Shown: positions 22,964 to 30,861 of the stretch, in pieces
Numbering within the stretch: position 1 is the stretch's first letter
How the letters are laid out: every line of letters begins with the position of its first letter
From: Paenibacillus artemisiicola
GTDB lineage: Bacteria > Bacillota > Bacilli > Paenibacillales > Paenibacillaceae
Length of the DNA stretch: 36,467 bases
Reading direction: 5' to 3'
Assembly: GCF_017652985.1 (NCBI RefSeq)
Contig: NZ_JAGGDJ010000053.1
Coordinates: 1-36,467 of the forward strand
Made by a program: the position numbers and the translations under genes
The notes under the pieces: model-generated
Database searches by the model: none
The model's input: the letters and a program-made list of their open reading frames with translations, nothing else
What the model was told of the DNA's origin: nothing

Positions 22964-25012
22964 CTAGTCCAACAGCTCCCCCTGAAAAAGTTGCTCTTTG
23001 CGCAGCAGGTCCCGCAGCCTCGCGTAAGGCGCTTCGCGCCAGAAATCCGCGCGTCCGGTCAGCTCCGCCGCGTCGTCCCGCGCCTCCTCCAGCACCGCGA
23101 AATCCGCGGCCATGTCGGCCAGCTTGAAGTCCGGCACCCCGCTCTGCTTCGTTCCGAAGAAATCTCCCGGTCCGCGCAGCTCCAAATCGCGGCGCGACAC
23201 CTCGAAGCCGTCGTCGGTTTCCGTCATGATCTTCATCCGTTCCCGGCCGATCTCCGACTTCGGATCGGCGATCAGCACGCAGTACGACTGGTGGCCGCCC
23301 CGGCCGACGCGGCCGCGCAGCTGGTGCAGCTGCGACAGCCCGAAGCGCTCGGCGTCCATGATGACCATGAGCGTCGCGTTCGGCACGTCGACGCCGACCT
23401 CCACGACCGTCGTCGCCACGAGAACATGGGTTTCGTTCGCGGCGAACGCGCGCATGACCTCGTCCTTCTCGGCGGCGGACAGCCGGCCGTGCAGCAGCCC
23501 GACGCGCAGATCCGGAAACGCCTGCTGCATCTGGACATGCAGGTCGATCGCGTTCTGCACGTCCAGCTTGTCCGATTCCTCGATCAGCGGGCAGATGAAA
23601 TAACATTGCCGGCCCGCCTTCACCTCGCGGCGCACGAAGCCGAGCACGCGGTCCAGCATGCCGTGCTTCACCCAATTCGTCTGGATCGGCTTGCGTCCGT
23701 GCGGACGTTCCCGCAGGGTCGAGACATCGAGGTCGCCGAACGCCGTGATCGCGAGCGTCCGCGGAATCGGCGTCGCCGTCATCGTGAGCACGTCGGGGTT
23801 CAATCCCTTGCGCCGCAGCACGCTCCGCTGGTTCACGCCGAACCGGTGCTGCTCGTCGGTGACGACGAGCCCGAGGCTGCGGAAGAAGACGCCGTCCTGG
23901 ATGATCGCCTGCGTGCCGACGACGACGTCGATCAGCCCCATCTGCAGGCCGGCCAGCACCTCCCGGCGCTTCTTCTCCGTCAAGCTGCCGGTCAGCAGCG
24001 CGACCTCCATGCCCGCCGGTCCCAGCAGCTTCTGCAGCGAGCGGTAATGCTGCTCCGCCAATATTTCCGTCGGCACCATCAACGCGCCTTGGTGGCCCGC
24101 CTTGAACGTCGCGAACAGCGCGATGGCCGCCACGACCGTCTTGCCGGAGCCGACGTCGCCCTGCAGCAGCCGGTTCATGCACGCGTGCGACCGCATGTCG
24201 ATCAGAATCTCGTTCACGACCTTCTTCTGCGAATCCGTCAGCTCGAACGGCAGCGTCCGCGAGAACGCCCGGATCGACTCCGCGTCGACGACGTGGGCGA
24301 TGCCGTCCATCCGCTTGCGGTTCAGCGAGCGGTACGCTTGGAGCTTCAGCTGAAACAGGAACAGCTCCTCGTACACGAGCCGGCGCCGCGCGTCCTGGCC
24401 CAGCGCGATATCGTCCGGCTGATGAATCAGCCGCACGGCTTCGCGCCTCGGCATGAAGCCGTGCTTGTCCACTAGCTCGGCCGGCAAAATCTCCTCGACC
24501 ATATCGCCGTACTGCTGCAGCGCCTGCGCGATCAGCTTTCGGATCCACGCCTGCGTAACGCTCCCGCCGATGGAATACACCGACTGCAGCGTGCCGGAAC
24601 GGGCCGTGCCCTTATCGGGAAATTCCGATTCCGACACCGTGATCTGCAGCCGCTTTTGCTCCCATTTGCCGGTCAGAACGATGTCCCGTCCCGGCACGAG
24701 CTGCTCCTGCAGGAAGTGCCGGTTGAACCAGACGGCCGTCACGAGCAAGCCGTCCACGGCGATCTTGCACGTCAGCCGCGATTTCGCCCGGCCGTAGCGC
24801 TGCAGCACCGGATTGCCCATGATCTTGCCTTCTACGGTCGCTTTCTCGCCGTCCTTCGTCTCTCCCAGCGTCCGAATGCGATAATCCTCGTAGCGAAACG
24901 GAAAATAGTCCAGCAAATCCGCGATCGTATGAACGCCAAAGGCGTGAAGCTCCACTTCCTTCTGAGCGCTCACGCCTTTCATTTGCCGGACCGGTATTTG
25001 ATCCAGCTTCAT
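22964..25012 (-). CDS. recG: ATP-dependent DNA helicase RecG
   Basis: Branch-migrating helicase that remodels stalled forks and Holliday junctions. The N-terminal wedge/OB domain covers roughly residues 1-260 (TVEGKIMGNPVLQRYGRAKS region). Helicase motifs are LLQGDVGSGKTVVAAIAL (Walker A), TDEQHRFG (DEAH-type box), TMTATPIPRTLAIT (motif III), and the second RecA lobe with GLLHGRLS, VLVATTVVEVGVDVPNA and QLRGRVGRGG. The ATG at 25012 (MKLDQIPV) is seven bases after a GAGGT site and gives 682 residues, a typical length; upstream in-frame starts are rejected. The gene starts 10 bases after degV, whose stop overlaps its ribosome site, so the two are coupled. Confidence 0.97.
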   Translation of the reverse strand: MKLDQIPVRQMKGVSAQKEVELHAFGVHTIADLLDYFPFRYEDYRIRTLGETKDGEKATVEGKIMGNPVLQRYGRAKSRLTCKIAVDGLLVTAVWFNRHFLQEQLVPGRDIVLTGKWEQKRLQITVSESEFPDKGTARSGTLQSVYSIGGSVTQAWIRKLIAQALQQYGDMVEEILPAELVDKHGFMPRREAVRLIHQPDDIALGQDARRRLVYEELFLFQLKLQAYRSLNRKRMDGIAHVVDAESIRAFSRTLPFELTDSQKKVVNEILIDMRSHACMNRLLQGDVGSGKTVVAAIALFATFKAGHQGALMVPTEILAEQHYRSLQKLLGPAGMEVALLTGSLTEKKRREVLAGLQMGLIDVVVGTQAIIQDGVFFRSLGLVVTDEQHRFGVNQRSVLRRKGLNPDVLTMTATPIPRTLAITAFGDLDVSTLRERPHGRKPIQTNWVKHGMLDRVLGFVRREVKAGRQCYFICPLIEESDKLDVQNAIDLHVQMQQAFPDLRVGLLHGRLSAAEKDEVMRAFAANETHVLVATTVVEVGVDVPNATLMVIMDAERFGLSQLHQLRGRVGRGGHQSYCVLIADPKSEIGRERMKIMTETDDGFEVSRRDLELRGPGDFFGTKQSGVPDFKLADMAADFAVLEEARDDAAELTGRADFWREAPYARLRDLLRKEQLFQGELLD

Positions 25013-25022
25013 CCCCATTACC

Positions 25023-25877
25023 TCACACCCGCGTAATAAATAAAGCCGCAGCCCCGGCCCCGGCATGCGAGCCGATGACCGCGCCGATGTCCGTCTGCCT
25101 GATGCTGCGCACGTTCAGCTGTCCCTGCGCGAGCGCGGCCAGCTCGAGCGCGAGCTCGCGCTTGTACGTCCAGCCGACCGTCATGTCGATCGGATGATCG
25201 CCGAACTCCGCCTTGAACAGGTCGACGATGCGCTGCATCGCCTTCTTCGTTCCGCGTACTTTGTCGACCGGCGAGACTTCGCCTTCCCGGTCGATCGTCA
25301 GGATCGGCTTGATGTTCAGGATCGAGCCGAACAGCGCTGCGGCTTTGCCGATCCGGCCGCCCTTCTGGAGATACTCCAGCGTATCGACGAGGAAATACAT
25401 GTTCATGTCCTTCCGCATCGCGTCGACCGCGGCGAGAATCTCGTCCTTCGAAGCGCCGGCGGCCGCCATCTCGGCGGCTTTCACCACGAGCATGCCCAGC
25501 CCATAGGACACGGACCGGGAATCGATGACGGTGACGTCGGCCGGCGTTTCCATCAGCGTCGAGCCGAGAAGCGCGGATTGGTACGTACCGCTGAGCATGG
25601 AAGAAATATGAATCGAAATGATGGGCGAATCCGGAAATTGCTTGCTCAGTCGTTCGTACGTTTCCGTGAACTCCACGGGCGACGGCTGCGACGTCGTCGG
25701 CAGCGCGGCCGACGAAGCCAGCCGCGTGTAAAACTGCTCGTTGGTCAGCGAGACGCCGTCCAGAAACGACTCTTCGCCGAACATGACCTTCAGCGGTACC
25801 ATCTCGATGCCGTATTGCTCTCTGACCCGTTTCGGGATATCGGCGGTGCTGTCCGTCACGATTTTAACCCCGCTCAT
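25023..25877 (-). CDS. DegV family fatty-acid-binding protein (FakB-like)
   Basis: DegV-fold protein that binds a fatty acid and, as FakB, presents it to the kinase FakA. The 284 residues start VKIVTDSTADIPK, with PTTSQPSPVEF (about 60-70), ISSMLSGTYQSA (about 92-103), and LEYLQKGGRIGKAAALFGSILNIKPIL (about 160-186, family signature). The ATG is eight bases after AGGGGG, which overlaps the fakA stop codon. Its direct position after fakA supports a FakA-FakB pair. The substrate chain type cannot be read from the sequence. Confidence 0.92.
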   Translation of the reverse strand: MSGVKIVTDSTADIPKRVREQYGIEMVPLKVMFGEESFLDGVSLTNEQFYTRLASSAALPTTSQPSPVEFTETYERLSKQFPDSPIISIHISSMLSGTYQSALLGSTLMETPADVTVIDSRSVSYGLGMLVVKAAEMAAAGASKDEILAAVDAMRKDMNMYFLVDTLEYLQKGGRIGKAAALFGSILNIKPILTIDREGEVSPVDKVRGTKKAMQRIVDLFKAEFGDHPIDMTVGWTYKRELALELAALAQGQLNVRSIRQTDIGAVIGSHAGAGAAALFITRV

Positions 25878-25889
25878 GCAGATGACCCC

Positions 25890-27746
25890 CTATTCGACCG
25901 CGATTAAATATGGATAGAGCGGCTGGCCGCCCGCATGCACTTCGAACTCCGCATCCGGGAACGTTTCTTTCGCCCATGCCGTCAATTCGGCCGTTTCCGC
26001 CGGCTTTGCCTGCTCGCCCGTCAGTACCGTGACCAGCTCGCCGCCGTCTTCCAGCATCCGCGCAAGCAGCTCCCTGCACGTCTCCTGCAGGCTCGGGGAG
26101 GCGGTCACGATCGTCTTCTCCAAGATTCCGATATAATCGCCTTCGTGAATCGAGATGCCGTCGATCGACGTGTTGCGCACCGCGTTCGTCACTTGGCCGG
26201 AGCGCACCTGCAGCACCGCTTCGTTCATCGCCTGCGCGTTCATCTCCGCCGGCTCTTCCTCCCGGAACGCCAGGACCGCGGCCAGCCCTTGCGGAATGTT
26301 CTTCGAGCCGATCACCGTGACGTTGCGCCCGCTAAGCTCCGCCGCCTGCTGGGCCGCCAGGATGATGTTGCTGTTGTTCGGCAGCAGGAAAATATGCTCC
26401 GCCGGCAGCGACTCGATGGCGCGGACGAAATCCTCCGTCGACGGATTCATCGTCTGGCCGCCCGACAGGACGACGTCGACGTTGTTGTCGAGGAAGATAG
26501 CGCGGATGCCGTCCCCCATCGCCACCGCGACGAGGCCGAACGGCGCGAGCTCGTGCGCCTGCTCCGCGGACAGGGCGTCGGCAGGGGTACCCGTGAGCAC
26601 CTCGGAGACGGCGAGCCCGAGGGCGGCCTCTTCGACGACCGCCGTCTCCGGCAGCGCGTCGGCCCCCGGAGCGGACATGCCGCCGGCGATCGCCGCGCTC
26701 TCCTCTTCGTGCAGCAAATCCCGATGCTGCTCGCGCATGTTCAAAATGTGAATCTCCGTCAGCTCGCCGTACGGCAGGGCGAAGTTCAGCACGTCGCCCG
26801 GCTTGCGCGTATGCACGTGGACCTTGATGATCTCGTCGTCCACGATGACGAGGATGCTGTCGCCGTCCCGGGACAGCATGCCCTTGAACAGCGCTTCGTC
26901 GAAGCGGAGCCCCGTCCGTCCCGCTTGTTTGCGGTTGATGAAGAACTCCATGTCGTAGAGAAACTCGATCTGCTCCGTTTCCAGCTTGGACTGCGCGCTC
27001 GCGTGCCGCGACGCCGAGGGAACCGGAATCGGCACCGGCTGAGCGGGCGCCTTCGTCGCTTCTTGGCGCGGGAACGCCATGGGAGCGGCGGCTTCCGCGC
27101 CGACCGCGGCTTCGCCGGATATGCCGTTCTCCTCCGCCAGACAGCTCAGGAAGCCCTCATAGATGCAGACGAGCCCCTGCCCGCCGGAATCGACGACGCC
27201 GACCTGCTTGAGCACCGGCAGCAGCTCCGGGGTCCGCTCGAGCGACTCGTTCGCGCGCGACACGACCTCCTGCACGAGCTGCGCCACGTCGTTGTTGCGC
27301 TTGGCGAAGGCGACGGCATGCTTGGCCGTGTCTTTCGCCACGGTCAGGATGGTGCCCTCCACCGGCTTCACGACGGCTTTATAAGCCATGTCGACACCGT
27401 TCTGCAGCGCCGCGGCGAACTGCTGCGCGTCGATCTGCTCCTGGTTCGCGACGCTCTTCGAAAAGCCGCGGAACAGCTGCGACAGAATGACGCCGGAATT
27501 GCCCCGCGCGCCCATCAGCAGCCCTTTAGAAAGCGCTTCCGCAACTTTGCCCACTGCGTGGCTCGGGTTTTTCTGCAGCTCGCGTTTCCCGGAGCTCATC
27601 GTCAAATTCATATTGGATCCCGTGTCTCCGTCCGGAACCGGGAAGACGTTCAGCGCGTTGATGCGCGATTCGTTTCGTTGTAAATTGTCCGCTCCGCTCA
27701 GGAGCATTCTCGCGAAATCCGAGCCGTTAATAAAGCGTTTGATCAA
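25890..27746 (-). CDS. fakA: Fatty acid kinase FakA / DAK-domain protein (YloV)
   Basis: ATP-dependent kinase that phosphorylates FakB-bound fatty acids for phospholipid synthesis. The N-terminal DhaL-type nucleotide domain (about 1-205) has the Mg-binding NVFPVPDGDTGSNMNLTM segment, GLLMGARGNSGVILSQLFRG and VVDSGGQG. The C-terminal part contains the DegV-like region (FLLPNNSNIILAAQQAAE, VIGSKNIPQG). At 618 residues it is longer than Bacillus YloV (about 550). The excess sits in an Ala/Pro-rich linker (208-255) and in an Ala/Glu-rich stretch near 350-390. The start is a TTG nine bases after GGGG. It follows yloU by 16 bases and precedes the degV gene. Confidence 0.93.
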   Translation of the reverse strand: MIKRFINGSDFARMLLSGADNLQRNESRINALNVFPVPDGDTGSNMNLTMSSGKRELQKNPSHAVGKVAEALSKGLLMGARGNSGVILSQLFRGFSKSVANQEQIDAQQFAAALQNGVDMAYKAVVKPVEGTILTVAKDTAKHAVAFAKRNNDVAQLVQEVVSRANESLERTPELLPVLKQVGVVDSGGQGLVCIYEGFLSCLAEENGISGEAAVGAEAAAPMAFPRQEATKAPAQPVPIPVPSASRHASAQSKLETEQIEFLYDMEFFINRKQAGRTGLRFDEALFKGMLSRDGDSILVIVDDEIIKVHVHTRKPGDVLNFALPYGELTEIHILNMREQHRDLLHEEESAAIAGGMSAPGADALPETAVVEEAALGLAVSEVLTGTPADALSAEQAHELAPFGLVAVAMGDGIRAIFLDNNVDVVLSGGQTMNPSTEDFVRAIESLPAEHIFLLPNNSNIILAAQQAAELSGRNVTVIGSKNIPQGLAAVLAFREEEPAEMNAQAMNEAVLQVRSGQVTNAVRNTSIDGISIHEGDYIGILEKTIVTASPSLQETCRELLARMLEDGGELVTVLTGEQAKPAETAELTAWAKETFPDAEFEVHAGGQPLYPYLIAVE

Positions 27747-27762
27747 GCGTGATTACCCCTTC

Positions 27763-28122
27763 CTACCGAGATACCCGTACGCCTTGGACAAAAATATTGA
27801 CGACGTCGACTTTTACGCCGACAACCTCGTTCATCACATACTTCACTTTTGACTGAATATTATGTGCGACCTCGGAAATTTTTGTCCCGTAGCTCACGAT
27901 GATGTACAAATCGATGTGTAAGTAATCGTTCTCTCGGTGGACTTCGACACCGCGCGACAGATTATCCCGACCCAGCAGCTCGGCGAAGCCGTCTTTCAGC
28001 TGCTTTCTTGATGCCATGCCTACCAGCCCATAACAGTCCATGGCTGCGGACCCGGCAAGGACGGAAATCACATGATCGGTTATATGAACGCTTCCGAGTT
28101 CGGATTGTAGCTGCAGAGGCAT
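27763..28122 (-). CDS. yloU: Asp23/Gls24 family envelope stress protein (YloU-like)
   Basis: Small Asp23/Gls24 (DUF322) family protein; relatives are membrane-associated envelope stress proteins. The core motif is GSAAMDCYGLVGMASRKQLKDG (about residues 23-44), followed by IDLYIIVSYGTKISEVAHNIQ and VKVDVVNIFVQGVRV. I start at the ATG at 28122 (MPLQLQSELG), 10 bases after AAGGAG, giving 119 residues, rather than 18 bases upstream. It is divergent from rpmB and upstream of fakA, the same order as yloU-yloV in Bacillus subtilis. Confidence 0.92.
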   Translation of the reverse strand: MPLQLQSELGSVHITDHVISVLAGSAAMDCYGLVGMASRKQLKDGFAELLGRDNLSRGVEVHRENDYLHIDLYIIVSYGTKISEVAHNIQSKVKYVMNEVVGVKVDVVNIFVQGVRVSR

Positions 28123-28164
28123 GGAAAACCACTCCTTCACCGTTGTTATTATGGACTAATCCAC

Positions 28165-28193
28165 ATTGTACTATAAATTTGAACGATTTTGAA
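28165..28193 (-). promoter_or_regulatory. Promoter of yloU-fakA-degV-recG
   Basis: On the minus strand, TTCAAA (28188-28193) and TACAAT (28165-28170) are 17 bases apart, about 43 bases before the yloU start. It would drive the whole group. Confidence 0.5.
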
Positions 28194-28266
28194 GTCCAGC
28201 CCCCCATTCTCGACCGTTTTCATCCTTTTTTAAGCCCTAGATGTCGATATTGCGCGTTAACAATGC

Positions 28267-28295
28267 TTGATGAAAGCCCGGACATATGCTATTAT
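28267..28295 (+). promoter_or_regulatory. Promoter of rpmB
   Basis: TTGATG (28267-28272) and TATTAT (28290-28295) are 17 bases apart, 47 bases before the rpmB start. This is a good vegetative-type promoter. Confidence 0.65.
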
Positions 28296-28342
28296 ATTGA
28301 AGTCTGTTTGTTTGCAGTGATTGTCAAGGGGAGGTGTATTCC

Positions 28343-28531
28343 ATGTCTCGCAAATGTTTCATTACGGGCAAAGGTCCTGGTGTAGGCAACAACGTATCGC
28401 ACGCTAACAACAAAACCCGCCGCTCTTGGGGCGTTAACGTTCAGAAGGTAAGAATTCTTGTTAACGGCAAGCCGAAGCGCGTTTACGTCAGCACCAAGGC
28501 GCTCAAATCCGGTAAAGTCACTCGCGTATAA
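28343..28531 (+). CDS. rpmB: 50S ribosomal protein L28
   Basis: Ribosomal protein of the large subunit. The 62 residues begin MSRKCFITGKGPGVGNN and include SHANNKTRRSWGVNVQKVRI and the family-typical ending VSTKALKSGKVTRV. Only one cysteine (Cys5) remains, so this is a zinc-independent form. The ATG at 28343 has GGGGAGGTG six bases upstream; the GTG at 28334 lies within that site. It is the only plus-strand gene in this block, monocistronic, with its own promoter and terminator. Confidence 0.97.
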   Translation: MSRKCFITGKGPGVGNNVSHANNKTRRSWGVNVQKVRILVNGKPKRVYVSTKALKSGKVTRV

Positions 28532-28549
28532 CGGCATGTAGCCATGGAC

Positions 28550-28583
28550 AAAAAGCACCTGATTCAACATCAGGTGCTTTTTT
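28550..28583. terminator. Terminator of rpmB, probably shared with spoVM
   Basis: AAAAGCACCTGAT and ATCAGGTGCTTTT pair around a short loop, with six T after the stem on the plus strand and five on the minus strand. It can stop rpmB and, from the other side, spoVM. Confidence 0.9.
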
Positions 28584-28592
28584 GCATGTCAA

Positions 28593-28634
28593 AGCGCGGA
28601 AGGCGCGACGTTAGCCCGCGCAGCCTTCCGCGCT
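28593..28634. repeat. Perfect 12-bp inverted repeat between rpmB and spoVM
   Basis: AGCGCGGAAGGC (28593-28604) and GCCTTCCGCGCT (28623-28634) are exact complements, with further CGCG/CGCG pairing inside the loop. No long T run follows, so it is not a classical terminator, though it could help to end or protect the spoVM transcript. Confidence 0.6.
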
Positions 28635-28677
28635 CCGGATTTCGCACGCCGAACGTCCGCTTCAGGGGCAGCCGCTG

Positions 28678-28758
28678 CTAGCTCTTCTGAAACGTGTTTA
28701 AGATGGCCTTCACGAAACCACCTAAGAACTTCGGCAGCTTGATCGTATAGAATTTCAT
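28678..28758 (-). CDS. spoVM: Stage V sporulation protein M
   Basis: A 26-residue amphipathic peptide that recognises the convex forespore membrane, anchors SpoIVA and the coat base, and is essential for spore cortex and coat in Bacillus. The start MKFYTIKLPKFLGG is the same as in Bacillus subtilis SpoVM from memory, and the rest keeps the amphipathic pattern (FVKAILNTF) with Pro9 in place. AGGAGGGG lies six bases before the ATG. It sits between rpe and rpmB as in Bacillus. A terminator upstream (28886-28926) and another downstream mark it as a single-gene unit. No clear SigE promoter could be assigned. Confidence 0.97.
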   Translation of the reverse strand: MKFYTIKLPKFLGGFVKAILNTFQKS

Positions 28759-28885
28759 GCTCCACCCCTCCTAAGAGTTATTGCAGGCAGAAAACCCGTT
28801 TGCCCCAAAGTGCCGGAAGCGGTCTCCGATCGTTGAAGCACGGGCCGTCTTTAACATCCGTAACGGTTCCGCGCCTTTCGTCCAT

Positions 28886-28926
28886 AAAAAAAAGGCTACA
28901 AGAACGACGTTCGTTCATGTAACCAT
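28886..28926 (-). terminator. Terminator of the rpe/membrane-protein operon
   Basis: On the minus strand, GGTTACATGAACGA and TCGTTCTTGTAGCC form a 14-bp stem with one mismatch and one G-U pair, followed by eight T. It ends the long prpC-prkC-rsgA-rpe transcript before spoVM. Confidence 0.88.
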
Positions 28927-28995
28927 CCTATGCGCCGCGGGACTGTCCTATTCCAAACCCGGGCTTGGCGACCCTCGCCGCCTCTCTCTCTCTCT

Positions 28996-29265
28996 CTATG
29001 CCGCGCCTGGCGCCCCGCTCCGCATCGCCGTGATCACCGCATAGATGAACACGAAGACCAGGAAGCTTACGATCGCCAGCGCGATGAACGCGATCCGCGA
29101 ACGGATCGACGCGAAGTTCTTGAAATAATGGATCGCGATCACGACGGCGAGCAGGGAGAACACCAGGTTCGCCATGCCCTTGATGATCGTGAACAAACAC
29201 AGCATCAGGCCGCAGCCGATGCCGTACAGCAGCAGCAGCAGCCCTTTCTTCAAGCGCCCGCCCAC
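28996..29265 (-). CDS. Small integral membrane protein, 89 residues
   Basis: No family is recognised. The product starts GGRLKKGLLLLLYGIGCG and has three likely membrane helices (about 7-25, 29-48 and 58-80), with a basic stretch, YFKNFASIRSR, between the second and third. The GTG at 29265 is seven bases after AAGGGG, which overlaps the rpe stop (TTAAGGGG). A TTG at 29253 (MKKGLLLLLYG) is the alternative. The longer open frame upstream is antisense-like shadow over rpe. It lies 11 bases after rpe, so it is co-transcribed. In Bacillus subtilis, thiN occupies this place between rpe and spoVM. A role is not visible. Confidence 0.75.
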   Translation of the reverse strand: MGGRLKKGLLLLLYGIGCGLMLCLFTIIKGMANLVFSLLAVVIAIHYFKNFASIRSRIAFIALAIVSFLVFVFIYAVITAMRSGAPGAA

Positions 29266-29276
29266 CCGCGCGCCCC

Positions 29277-29924
29277 TTAACGAAGCGCGGCGATCGCCGC
29301 CGCACGGTCGCGCTCGGTGAACACGGCGCTGCCCGCGACGAACACGTCGGCGCCGGCCTCGCGCACGAGCGGCGCCGTCTCGGCGTTGATGCCGCCGTCC
29401 ACTTGGATCAGCATGCCTTCGCGGCCCCGCTCCGCCAGCAGCGCGCGCGTTTGGCGAATCTTCTGCAGCGACTGCGGGATGAATTTTTGGCCGCCGAAGC
29501 CGGGGTTGACGGTCATCAGCAGGATCATGTCGATATCGTCCAGCACGTTCTCGAGCGCGCTGACCGGCGTCGCGGGATTCAGGGCCACGCCGGCGGGAAG
29601 CCCGGCTTCCTTGATTTGATGCACCACGCGGTGCAAATGCACGCAAGCTTCGGCATGGACCGTGATGCGGTCCGCGCCGGCGGCGGCGTAATTCGCGATG
29701 TGCAGCTCCGGCCGCTCGATCATCAGATGGACGTCGTAGACGAGCTTCGACGCCGGCCGAACGGCTTGAATGATCTGCGGGCCGAATGTCAGGGTCGGCA
29801 CGAAATGGCCGTCCATGACGTCGATATGGATCCAATCCGCGCCGGCACGGTCCACGTCTTTGATCTCTTCTCCGAGCGCCGCGAAATCGGCGGACAAAAT
29901 CGATGGTGCGATGATGATGGACAT
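29277..29924 (-). CDS. rpe: Ribulose-phosphate 3-epimerase
   Basis: Pentose-phosphate enzyme that interconverts ribulose-5-phosphate and xylulose-5-phosphate; a TIM barrel with a divalent metal. The 215 residues show APSILSADF, HIDVMDGHFVPTLTFGP (metal-binding His and Asp), YDVHLMIERPE, LLMTVNPGFGGQKFI and IQVDGGIN (second Asp). GGAGG lies about eight bases before the ATG, inside the end of rsgA, with a single base between the rsgA stop and the rpe start. Order rsgA-rpe is the same as in Bacillus. Confidence 0.97.
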   Translation of the reverse strand: MSIIIAPSILSADFAALGEEIKDVDRAGADWIHIDVMDGHFVPTLTFGPQIIQAVRPASKLVYDVHLMIERPELHIANYAAAGADRITVHAEACVHLHRVVHQIKEAGLPAGVALNPATPVSALENVLDDIDMILLMTVNPGFGGQKFIPQSLQKIRQTRALLAERGREGMLIQVDGGINAETAPLVREAGADVFVAGSAVFTERDRAAAIAALR

Positions 29925-29925
29925 G

Positions 29926-30861
29926 TCAGTACCTCCGCTTTTTCTCTTTCATCTCCGCCATGAACAGCGCGTAGTTGGCATGGCGGCTCGGCGCGATTTC
30001 GCCGTCCTCCACCGCCTTCAGCACCGCGCATTCCGGTTCATGGATGTGGGTGCAGCCGCGGAATTTGCACTCGGACGCCCGTTCGCGCATTTCGCGGAAG
30101 CAGCTGCCGAGCTCCTCGATGCCTAGCTCCGCGAAGTCCAGCTGGCTGAACCCCGGCGTATCCGCCACGAAGCCGCCGCCGATGTCGATCAGCTCGACGT
30201 GACGCGTGGTATGCTTGCCCCGGCCGAGCCGGTTGCTGATTTCGTTCGTTTCCAGCGTAAGGCCCGGGACGAGGGCGTTCAGCAGCGACGATTTGCCGAC
30301 GCCGGATTGCCCGGCGAACACCGCCAAATGCCCCTGCAGCCGTTCCTTGAGCGCCGCCGTCCCCGCGCCGCGCCTCGAGCTGGTGACGAGCACCTCGTAG
30401 CCGATCGGCTCGTAGATCCGCTGCACCTCGCTCATCGCGCGCCGCGCCTCTTCCGTTTCCCCGCCGTCCTCCGCCAAATCCTGCTTACTTAAGCATAGTA
30501 CGGCGTCGATGCCGGCATGCTCGATATGCGCCAGAAATTTGTCGAGCAGCTGCAGGTTCAGCGCGGGCTCCGTGACGGAAAACACGAGCACGGCCAGGTC
30601 CACGTTCGCCACCGGCGGCCGGATCAGCTCCGAGCTTCGCGGCGCGAGGGCGTTGACGGCGCCCTCCCCGTTCTCCGTCTCTTCGAAGTCGACGACGTCG
30701 CCGACGAGCGGCGATTCGCCCCGTTTCTTGAAGATGCCGCGCGCCCGGCACTGCACGTCCGCCTCGCCCGGCGCCGCGCCCTCCGGACGCACGTAGTAGT
30801 AGCCGCTGAGCGCCTTGACGATCCGGCCGGTTTTGCTTTCCTTATTGCGCGACTGCGTCAT
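29926..30861 (-). CDS. rsgA: Ribosome small-subunit-dependent GTPase A
   Basis: Circularly permuted GTPase that checks late 30S subunit maturation. After an OB domain (about 1-80), motifs come in permuted order: G4 LSKQD (124-128), G1 FAGQSGVGKSS (182-192), and G3 DTPGFSQ (234-240). A zinc-binding segment follows (Cys265, Cys270, His272, Cys278 in ECKFRGCTHIHEPEC). I start at the ATG at 30861, six bases after GGAG, giving 311 residues. This overlaps the end of prkC by 20 bases, so translation is probably coupled. In Bacillus the homologue (CpgA) is a PrkC substrate, which suits the linkage. Confidence 0.95.
   Translation of the reverse strand: MTQSRNKESKTGRIVKALSGYYYVRPEGAAPGEADVQCRARGIFKKRGESPLVGDVVDFEETENGEGAVNALAPRSSELIRPPVANVDLAVLVFSVTEPALNLQLLDKFLAHIEHAGIDAVLCLSKQDLAEDGGETEEARRAMSEVQRIYEPIGYEVLVTSSRRGAGTAALKERLQGHLAVFAGQSGVGKSSLLNALVPGLTLETNEISNRLGRGKHTTRHVELIDIGGGFVADTPGFSQLDFAELGIEELGSCFREMRERASECKFRGCTHIHEPECAVLKAVEDGEIAPSRHANYALFMAEMKEKKRRY

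Noticed and set aside
22875..24548. 557-codon minus-strand open frame inside recG
   Set aside because: Off-phase shadow of recG; no motifs.
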